Part shown: one piece after another, positions 14,470-21,258 of the stretch
Numbering within the stretch: the first letter of the stretch is position 1
How the letters are laid out: each line of letters begins with the position of its first letter
Origin: an uncultured Pseudonocardia sp.
Lineage (GTDB): Bacteria > Actinomycetota > Actinomycetes > Mycobacteriales > Pseudonocardiaceae
Direction of reading: 5' to 3'
Length of the DNA: 21,258 nt
NCBI GenBank assembly: GCA_946222475.1
Contig: CAMIBU010000003.1
Span: forward strand, 1 to 21,258
Notes under the pieces: generated by a model
Databases searched by the model: none
What the model saw: the letters and a program-made list of their open reading frames with translations, nothing else
Told to the model about the DNA's origin: nothing
Position numbers and translations under genes: made by a program

Positions 14470-17200
14470 GGCCGCGCGGGAGAAGTCGATCCGCCACGGC
14501 CACCCGTCGACACTGCATCTCTGGTGGGCGCGTCGTCCGCTCGCCGCTGCGCGTGCCGTCCTGTTCGCTCAGCTGGTCGACGACCCCGACTCACGGCCCG
14601 AGGCCGAGGCAATTTCGGATCCAGACCAGCGTGCGGCGTGGGTGTCCGCCGAACGAACTCGCCTGTTCCGACTTATCGAGGAGCTCGTGAAGTGGGAGAA
14701 CTCGACCAACGATCGTGTGCTGTCCGAGGCTCGCGCCGAGATCATGCGGTCGACCAACGACGACCCGCCGGCCATCCTCGACCCCTTCGCGGGGGGCGGG
14801 ACTATCCCCCTCGAGGCTCAGCGACTCGGGCTCGAGGCACAGGCTTCCGACCTCAACCCAGTGGCGGTGCTGATCAATAAGGCCCTGATCGAGATCCCGC
14901 CGAAGTTCGCTGGGCGACCCCCGGTCTTCCCTGGCGCCGCCGAGTCAAGGATGGGTGCCTGGCCGCGTGCCACCGGACTGGCGGAGGATGTGCGCCACTA
15001 CGGGCAGTGGCTTCGGGACGAGGCCGAGCGTCGAATCGGGCACCTTTATCCCAAAGCGCGCCTCCGGGACGGATCCGAGGCGACTGTCATCGCGTGGATC
15101 TGGGCCCGGACGGTCGCCTGCCCGAACCCAGCGTGTGGTATCGAAATGCCGCTCGTCCGGTCGTGGTGGCTCGGCAAGAAGAAGGGCAAGGAGGCGTACG
15201 TTATCCCGCAGGTTGTCGACACCGGGGTCAGATACACGATTGGCTTTGACATTAAGCAGGCGCCATCGAAGGACAAGGACGGAACTATCGGCGCCAGTGG
15301 CGCCGTTTGTCTTCGATGCGGGGCCGGAGCAACCTTCGACTACATCCGAGCCGAGGGCCTCGCTAACCGGATCAAGGCAGACCTGATCGCCACCGTCGCC
15401 GAGGGGAAAAGGGCTCGCGTTTATCTTCCGCCGACGGTCGACGATGTTGGGCATGCACAGATCGGCCGACCCGAACACATGCCGACGGGGAAACTTCCCG
15501 CTGCCGCGCTAGGATTTAGAGTTCAGGCTTACGGGATCAACGATTGGACTGACCTCTTCACTAACCGCCAGTTGGTTATGCTCACGACATTCTCCGAACT
15601 AGTGCAAGATGTTCGGGAACGAGTTATTTCAGATGTTCGCACGGCAACTGAATGGGACGCGAACCGGAGAGACGGCGTAACGCCAGAGTCGTATGCCGAC
15701 GCTGTAGCGACGTACGTCGGCTTTGGCATTTCCAAGGCGGCCGATTACCAGAACGCGTTCTGCTCGTGGCGAAGCGACCCTAAGAACGAGGGCGTTGGAC
15801 ATCTTTTTGCTCGTCAAGCAATTTCGATGATTTGGGACTTCTGCGAGGCCAACCCATTCTCGCAGTCCTCTGGCAACATGCGGAACCAGTACACTTGGTT
15901 AGGCAAGGCTATCGACCTCCTACCTGCCTCAGGCCGATCAGAGGTAACGCAAGCATCGGCGACGTCGATTAGTCTAGATGTGCCGACAGCCCTTTCTACC
16001 GATCCGCCCTACTACGACAATATTGGCTACTCGGATTTGTCAGATTTCTTCTACGTTTGGCTTCGCCTCTCACTGAGAGCCGTATATCCGGATCTACTAT
16101 CGACCGTGCTCGTACCGAAGGCTGAAGAACTAGTTGCAAACCCATTTCGAAATGGCGGCAAGGAGGAGGCTAGGCGCTACTTCGAAGAGGGTTTCCGAAA
16201 CGTCTTTGGCTCGGCGCGCGCATCAGCACGAGATGACATGCCGATTACTGTCTATTACGCGTTTAAGCAAGCCGAGGGCGACGACCTTGGCTACTCGTCG
16301 ACCGGCTGGGAAACTCTCCTGGATGGAATGATTCAAGAGCGCTGGACGATTACTGGCACCTGGCCAATGCGCTCGGAAATGGCGAATCGCACAAGGGGTC
16401 AGCAGAGTAACGCGCTTGCCTCGTCGATAGTTCTTGCACTGCGACCGCGTGGCAACCATGCGCCGACCATCGACAGGCGCGGATTCATTGCCGAACTCCG
16501 CGACGGACTGCCGCGGAGCCTTAAGGAATTGCAGCAGGGTTCCATCGCGCCAGTCGACCTCCCGCAAGCGGCGATAGGTCCGGGAATGGCCGTCTTCTCG
16601 CGCTACGCGAAGGTTGTTGAGGCGGACGGGGCAATGATGACAGTTCGCTCTGCACTGCAGGTGATAAATCAAATACTCGGAGAGGTACTGTCGGCACAAG
16701 AAGGGGATTTTGACTCCGGGACGCGGTGGTGCGTGAAATGGTTTGAGTCGAACGGCTTCAGTCAGGGCACATATGGCGACGCAGAGACACTCGCGTCCGC
16801 TTACAACACCTCGGTGAGGGGTCTCGAACGATCGGGTGCGTTGACTGCGTCTGGCGGCGTGGTGCAGCTCCTCTCCCCGGAACGGTTACCCGCTCGCTAC
16901 GACCCCCGCACCGACGATCACGTCACGTTGTGGGAGGTAGTTCTTCACCTTGCCAAGGCGCTGGACGAAGAGGGCCTTGATGCTGCCGGCCTCTTGTTGA
17001 CGCGGGCGAGCACGTGTGTCGATCTGGATGCCGCGAAGGAGCTCGCCTACCTCGTCTTCTCCATCGCGAACGACAGGAAATGGTCCGGCATCGCGCAGTT
17101 GTTCAACCTGCTCGCCGCCTCATGGTCGGATGTCGTCGACGCGGCCCGTCGTACTACGGATGACCGGGCCGAGCAGTTGACGCTCGAGTCGACGTACTGA
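14396..17200 (+). CDS. DUF1156 DNA methyltransferase with Zn ribbon
   Basis: A 934-aa protein of the COG1743 type (predicted adenine-specific DNA methylase). The N-terminal DUF1156 block covers about 10-60: LIEVALPLEAINREAAREKS, LHLWWARRPLAAARAVLF. SAM-binding motif I is LDPFAGGGTIPLEA (129-135 for DPFAGGG), and the catalytic motif STDPPYYDNI lies at 536-539 (DPPY, typical of N6-adenine or N4-cytosine enzymes). Between them is a Zn-ribbon candidate, CPNPAC (242, 247) and CLRC (305, 308). ATG 14396 follows AAGGGG. GC falls to about 50% in parts of 15500-16700, against 65-70% in neighbours. Methylase for self-marking in a defence system is the likely role; the window does not show the target. 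Confidence 0.92.
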   Translation: MKADRVTERRKLIEVALPLEAINREAAREKSIRHGHPSTLHLWWARRPLAAARAVLFAQLVDDPDSRPEAEAISDPDQRAAWVSAERTRLFRLIEELVKWENSTNDRVLSEARAEIMRSTNDDPPAILDPFAGGGTIPLEAQRLGLEAQASDLNPVAVLINKALIEIPPKFAGRPPVFPGAAESRMGAWPRATGLAEDVRHYGQWLRDEAERRIGHLYPKARLRDGSEATVIAWIWARTVACPNPACGIEMPLVRSWWLGKKKGKEAYVIPQVVDTGVRYTIGFDIKQAPSKDKDGTIGASGAVCLRCGAGATFDYIRAEGLANRIKADLIATVAEGKRARVYLPPTVDDVGHAQIGRPEHMPTGKLPAAALGFRVQAYGINDWTDLFTNRQLVMLTTFSELVQDVRERVISDVRTATEWDANRRDGVTPESYADAVATYVGFGISKAADYQNAFCSWRSDPKNEGVGHLFARQAISMIWDFCEANPFSQSSGNMRNQYTWLGKAIDLLPASGRSEVTQASATSISLDVPTALSTDPPYYDNIGYSDLSDFFYVWLRLSLRAVYPDLLSTVLVPKAEELVANPFRNGGKEEARRYFEEGFRNVFGSARASARDDMPITVYYAFKQAEGDDLGYSSTGWETLLDGMIQERWTITGTWPMRSEMANRTRGQQSNALASSIVLALRPRGNHAPTIDRRGFIAELRDGLPRSLKELQQGSIAPVDLPQAAIGPGMAVFSRYAKVVEADGAMMTVRSALQVINQILGEVLSAQEGDFDSGTRWCVKWFESNGFSQGTYGDAETLASAYNTSVRGLERSGALTASGGVVQLLSPERLPARYDPRTDDHVTLWEVVLHLAKALDEEGLDAAGLLLTRASTCVDLDAAKELAYLVFSIANDRKWSGIAQLFNLLAASWSDVVDAARRTTDDRAEQLTLESTY

Positions 17201-17223
17201 TCGGGATCGGGAGACGACATCGC

Positions 17224-20200
17224 ATGGCCACGAGCAACCGGGATCGCATTGAACGCGCCCTGACGCTGCTGTCCACCGGACTCGAACCTTTCATCGAGAA
17301 CGCGCTGTCGGACCGCGTGCCGGCAGGGAGGGACTGGACCCTCGTCCTGGCGGCGAAGGACGCCGGCAACGGAACGACCCGGACCTACGACCGCACCGAC
17401 GTGCAGAACCAACTGCGGATACTGACCGAGAACCTCGCACCGGGCTGGTTCCCGTTCGACAACCACCTCTCGCGAGCCGAGAAGTCTCTGGCCAGCGAGT
17501 TGCGCGAGGTCCGCAACCAGTGGGCGCACCAGAAACCGTTCAGCGCCGACGACACCTACCGAGCGCTGGACACCGCCGAACGCCTGCTCCGTGCGGCAAA
17601 CGCGGTGAGCCAGGCCGACGAGGTCCGGGCCATGCGCGTCGACCTGCAGCGTCGCGAGTTCGAGACCGAGGTTGCCCGTACCACCCGGGCCCGCACCTCC
17701 CTGCCCGGTCTCGAAGCTCAGGGTTTGCCGGCGTGGAGCTATGTCCTCACGCCGCATCAAGACATCGCCGCAGGCCGATATGCCGCGTCAGAGTTCGCAG
17801 CCGACCTGCACGAGGTCGCCGAAGGTCGGGGTGACGCCGAGTACTCCGACCCGGTCGAGTTCTTCCGCCGGACTTTCCTCACCGAAGGACTGCGTCAGCT
17901 CCTGACCCGCGCAGCCGCACGTCTGGCCGGCGACACAGCGGCCGATCCGGTGATCAACTTGCAGACCAACTTCGGTGGCGGCAAGACACACTCGATGCTC
18001 GCGGTCTGGCACCTCGTCTCCGGGCATGCCGCAGGCGACTATCCCCAGGAGATCCAGGAGCTGCTTGCCGGCACCGACATCTCCGGATGGGGCAAGACCG
18101 TCCGGAGGGTCGCGCTGGTCGGCAACGAGATCCCTACCGGCCAGCCGATGCGCAAGGTTGACGGCACCGAGGTCAGCACGCTGTGGGGAGAACTGGCCTG
18201 GCAGCTCGGCGGCCGCGAGGCCTATGACCTGCTGGGGCGAGCCGACGCCACGGCGTCCAACCCGGGCGCGTTGCTGAAGGATCTGCTCGCCCGGTACAGC
18301 CCGTGCGTGATTCTGATCGACGAGTGGGTCGCGTACGCGCGTGGGCTGTACGCGCGCGACGACCTGTGCGGCGGAACGTTCGAGACCCAGTTCACCTTCG
18401 CCCAGACCCTCACGGAGGCCGTCTCCGCCACCCGGGGCGCGCTGTTGCTGGTGTCGGTCCCGGCCTCGGACGTCCGCCAGGAGGCCGGTGGTCGGGATAC
18501 GTCGGATCTCGAGATCGGGGGTGCGCACGGGCGGCAGGCGTTGGAGCGGTTGCAGAACGTCGTCGGTCGCACCTCCTACGAGTGGCGCCCCGCGTCCTCG
18601 CAGGAGTCGTTCGAGATCGTCCGCCGTCGGCTGTTCTCCGAGCCCAACGGGGACACCCGCACCACGATCGCCGCGACGGCGAAGGCATTCGTCGAGTTCT
18701 ACCGCCGCTCGCACGGCGAGTTCCCCCGCGAGACGCTCGACGCGGAGTACGAGCGCAAGATCCGCACCGCATATCCGATCCACCCGGAGCTGTTCGACCG
18801 GCTGTACTCCGACTGGTCGAGCCTGGAGAAGTTCCAGCGCACCCGCGGCGTCCTGCGGCTGATGAGCAGCGTGGTGCACAGCCTCTACACCAACGGCGAC
18901 CGCTCCCCGCTGATCATGCCCGGCTCCATCCCGTTGGACGCGGTCGGTGTACGCGACGAGATCGCCAAGTACCTCGACGACAACTGGAAGCCGATCGTCG
19001 ACTCCGACATCGACGGAGACGACTCCGTCCCGGCACGGGTCGACGCCGAGCGCCCGCTGTTCGGCAACCGCGCCCTGACCCGGCGGATCGCCCGCGCCCT
19101 GTTCCTCGGCTCCGCGGCGACGCTGCGCAGCGCGCACAAGGGCATCGAACGGCAGCGGCTGTTCCTCGGAGTGGCCCAACCCGGCGACACGGTCGGCAAC
19201 TTCGGGTCGGCACTGCAACTGCTGTCCGACCGGGCGACGTTCCTCTACAGCGAGGGTGACCGGTACTGGTACGACACCCAGCCCTCGCTCAACCGCAAGG
19301 CCGCCGAGAAGGCCGAGGGCCTCGCGCCCGAGGACGTGTGGGCCGAGATCGTCGAACGACTCACCCGTGTCGAACGCGCGTACCCTGGCCACTTCGTCGA
19401 CGTCCAGATCGCCCCGACGTCCACAGCCGAAGTCGGCGAACCCGACGGTGTCCGGCTGGTCATCCTGCACCCCCGCCACAGCCACTCGCCCAAGAACGCG
19501 AGCTCCGAGGCGGCCCAGTTGGCCGGTCGGCTGATGACCGAACGAGGCAGTGCACCGCGTGAGCGGCGCAACCTGCTGATCGCGCTGGCTGCCGACACCC
19601 AGCGCTACGCCGAACTCGACTCGGCCGTGCGGCAGCACCTTGCCTGGCGCGACATGGCCGGCCGCGTCAAAGAGCTCGACCTCACCCAGCAGAACGAGGC
19701 GATGGTCAACCGCCGCCGCGACGAGACCAACCGGGTCGTCGACCAGCGGATCCCCACCACCTTCATCTGGGTGTTCCATCCCGTGCAGACCGACGGCGCG
19801 AAGCCGCCGGAGACCAAGGCGCTCAAGGTCGACGGCAACGACACCGGGCTGGCTGTGCGCACCGCGAATCGGCTCGTCAAGGAGCAACTGCTGCTCACCG
19901 GGCTGGGCGTGCAGAACATGCGGCTCGCGCTCGACCAGCGGCTGCGGGCTCGGTGGAACGACGGGCGGATCTCCGTCGGCGAACTGTGGGGCTACTACAC
20001 CCGCTATCCCTACCTGGACCGGCTCCGAAACCGACGTGTCCTCGACGACGCCGTCTCCGCCGCTCTCGACGAGATGGACTGGCAAGGCGGAGGATTCGCG
20101 CTCGCCACCGGCTACGACGAGACGACCGGCGACTTCACCGGACTCGCCATGCCCAACTCCACCGACACCTTTGCCACGATCACCGACACGACGCTGCTGG

Positions 20201-20604
20201 TGGCCCCCAACCTCGCCACCGCCCAACGGGAACGCGAGGACGCCAACCGCGACGCCGGGGCGGACGAACCACTCACTCCCGCAGCCCCGCCCGGCCCGGG
20301 TGCGCGTCCGGGCACGACGCGTGCCCTCGCGCTACCGGTACCGCCCACACCGGAGCTCGTGCGCAACGTGACCTACCGCGCCCGACTCACCGTCGACGCG
20401 TCCGGCGACATCGCCGCCCAACTCCGCGACGCCGCCCAGGAACTGCTCGCCCACCTCAAGAACGCCGGCCCCGACGCCCTGGACATCACCCTCGAGGTCG
20501 AAGCCACCCGGATGGACGGCTTTGACGAGCGCACCGTCCGCACCGTCACTGAGAACGGCACCACCCTAGGCTTCGCCGACAACCGGTTCCGGGACGGCGG
20601 GTGA
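17224..20604 (+). CDS. DUF499 AAA-type ATPase with N-terminal Swt1-like HEPN domain
   Basis: A 1126-aa protein, 23 bases after the DUF1156 gene. Residues 1-140 resemble the Swt1-family HEPN domain: helices around ALTLLSTGLEPFIENAL and TENLAPGWFPF, then VRNQWAHQKPF, which holds the R-x4-H pattern (Arg97, His102) of HEPN ribonucleases. The ATPase core has Walker A NFGGGKTH (about 249-256; Lys254) and Walker B CVILIDEW (Asp366-Glu367), with the family DUF499 region reaching to about 1000. The C-terminal 150 residues include a proline/alanine-rich linker and a small beta-rich end. ATG 17224 has GGGAG about 11 bases before it. DUF499 ATPases co-occur with DUF1156 methylases in defence loci. The role is inferred: ATP-driven sensing or DNA remodelling, possibly with RNA cleavage. 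Confidence 0.9.
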   Translation: MATSNRDRIERALTLLSTGLEPFIENALSDRVPAGRDWTLVLAAKDAGNGTTRTYDRTDVQNQLRILTENLAPGWFPFDNHLSRAEKSLASELREVRNQWAHQKPFSADDTYRALDTAERLLRAANAVSQADEVRAMRVDLQRREFETEVARTTRARTSLPGLEAQGLPAWSYVLTPHQDIAAGRYAASEFAADLHEVAEGRGDAEYSDPVEFFRRTFLTEGLRQLLTRAAARLAGDTAADPVINLQTNFGGGKTHSMLAVWHLVSGHAAGDYPQEIQELLAGTDISGWGKTVRRVALVGNEIPTGQPMRKVDGTEVSTLWGELAWQLGGREAYDLLGRADATASNPGALLKDLLARYSPCVILIDEWVAYARGLYARDDLCGGTFETQFTFAQTLTEAVSATRGALLLVSVPASDVRQEAGGRDTSDLEIGGAHGRQALERLQNVVGRTSYEWRPASSQESFEIVRRRLFSEPNGDTRTTIAATAKAFVEFYRRSHGEFPRETLDAEYERKIRTAYPIHPELFDRLYSDWSSLEKFQRTRGVLRLMSSVVHSLYTNGDRSPLIMPGSIPLDAVGVRDEIAKYLDDNWKPIVDSDIDGDDSVPARVDAERPLFGNRALTRRIARALFLGSAATLRSAHKGIERQRLFLGVAQPGDTVGNFGSALQLLSDRATFLYSEGDRYWYDTQPSLNRKAAEKAEGLAPEDVWAEIVERLTRVERAYPGHFVDVQIAPTSTAEVGEPDGVRLVILHPRHSHSPKNASSEAAQLAGRLMTERGSAPRERRNLLIALAADTQRYAELDSAVRQHLAWRDMAGRVKELDLTQQNEAMVNRRRDETNRVVDQRIPTTFIWVFHPVQTDGAKPPETKALKVDGNDTGLAVRTANRLVKEQLLLTGLGVQNMRLALDQRLRARWNDGRISVGELWGYYTRYPYLDRLRNRRVLDDAVSAALDEMDWQGGGFALATGYDETTGDFTGLAMPNSTDTFATITDTTLLVAPNLATAQREREDANRDAGADEPLTPAAPPGPGARPGTTRALALPVPPTPELVRNVTYRARLTVDASGDIAAQLRDAAQELLAHLKNAGPDALDITLEVEATRMDGFDERTVRTVTENGTTLGFADNRFRDGG

Positions 20605-21258
20605 CCGCGGCTGTGCCGGCCGCGACCGGGACCCGGTCGGTCGATCTCGATCCCAAGCTGGTCAACAGCATAGGGCTGCACCACTCGCTGGCCACCGCCG
20701 TCGCCGACCTCGTCGACAACTCCCTCGACGCGACCGCGGGCACCATCCGGATCCGGATCCTGCTCGAAGGCACCGCGCCGATCGGCGTCCAGGTCATCGA
20801 CGACGGGCACGGTATGGACTCCGTCGCGATCGACCGCGCTATGACCTACGCCGGTACCCGCGCCTACCGCGAGTCCGACCTCGGCCACTTCGGTGTCGGG
20901 CTCAAGGCCGCCTCGCTCAGCCAAGCCGACACCGTCCTGGTCTGCTCCCGCACCTGGGGCTCCGCCCCGGTCGGCCGCAAACTGACCCGCGCCGCGAACG
21001 GCGCGCAACCGCTGGTCGGCGACCTCACCGGCGAGGACGCCGCCGCCCGCCTCGACGGTGCCGACATCGGCACCCCGCTCGACACCGGCACGGTCGTCGA
21101 ATGGCGCGACGTGCGCACCTTTCCGAGCACCAGCGACGACGACGAACGCACACGTTGGCTCGAGCAGGCGATCCGCGAGATCCGCTCCCACCTCGGCCTC
21201 GTGCTGCACCGGGTGCTGCCTGACGGTGGGCCGGACGTCGCCGTCGACACCCTCGATG
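20601..21258 (+). CDS. GHKL (MutL/MORC-like) ATPase, cut by window end
   Basis: The GTG start overlaps the DUF499 stop as GTGA, so the genes are coupled. The visible 219 codons contain the Bergerat ATP-binding motifs: N box ATAVADLVDNSLDA (about 30-43), G1 box VIDDGHGMDS, and G2 box DLGHFGVGLKAASLSQAD. The order and spacing match the MORC/MutL-like HATPase_c_3 family rather than histidine kinases. Such ATPases dimerise on ATP binding and are encoded in restriction-modification clusters with cytosine methylases, Vsr-type nucleases and helicases (Iyer, Abhiman and Aravind described this context). Remaining domains are unseen, so nuclease or coiled-coil additions cannot be judged. Confidence 0.9.
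   Translation, partial: MTAAVPAATGTRSVDLDPKLVNSIGLHHSLATAVADLVDNSLDATAGTIRIRILLEGTAPIGVQVIDDGHGMDSVAIDRAMTYAGTRAYRESDLGHFGVGLKAASLSQADTVLVCSRTWGSAPVGRKLTRAANGAQPLVGDLTGEDAAARLDGADIGTPLDTGTVVEWRDVRTFPSTSDDDERTRWLEQAIREIRSHLGLVLHRVLPDGGPDVAVDTLD

Noticed and set aside
17788..20226. 812-codon minus-strand open frame opposite the DUF499 gene
   Set aside because: Shadow of a high-GC gene; no recognisable motif, whereas the plus strand has Walker A and B and HEPN motifs.
1..21258. CRISPR arrays, insertion sequences, rRNA genes
   Set aside because: No regularly spaced repeats, transposase motifs or rRNA-like segments were seen on either strand.

Overview
The window is high-GC (about 70%) actinobacterial chromosome. 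Strong G/C third-position bias, tight ATGA/GTGA gene overlaps, GGAGG Shine-Dalgarno sites, a DUF3376-type patatin gene, a glpD-glpF glycerol locus and a guanidine-III riboswitch all fit Pseudonocardiaceae or a close relative. The genus is inference from style, not from a marker gene.

Positions 1-12363 look like ordinary host chromosome. From the left: a minus-strand glycerol operon (glpD then glpF; glpK may follow outside the window); a patatin-like/DUF3376 gene on the plus strand broken by one clear and one probable frameshift; a GH3 beta-glucosidase (minus); and a compact minus-strand operon of VOC, ArsR, SRPBCC and YciI-like proteins, with a promoter whose -35/-10 spacer is an operator-like repeat. 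Next come a guanidine-III riboswitch with a SugE/Gdx guanidinium exporter (plus), a second SRPBCC protein (minus), a small uncertain ORF and a FUSC-family membrane protein (plus).

At 12364-12408 lies the 3' part of a tRNA-Lys(UUU) gene, from the anticodon loop through CCA, with no matching 5' half. This is the usual scar at one end of an element integrated into a tRNA. Its orientation puts the inserted DNA on the right, from about 12409 past the window end.

Inside the presumed island is a defence-type cluster. A C5-cytosine methyltransferase (minus) diverges from an apparent operon of Vsr endonuclease, a DUF1156 adenine-type DNA methyltransferase with Zn ribbon, a DUF499 AAA-type ATPase with an N-terminal Swt1-like HEPN domain retaining R-x4-H, and a GHKL (MutL/MORC-like) ATPase cut by the window end. 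Cytosine methyltransferase + Vsr + GHKL ATPase recalls known MORC-like restriction-modification modules. DUF1156 + DUF499 is a separate recurrent defence-associated pair. Here the pair sits between Vsr and the GHKL gene with overlaps or a 23-bp gap, suggesting one composite system. Effector, helicase and integrase genes are expected beyond 21258 but cannot be seen.
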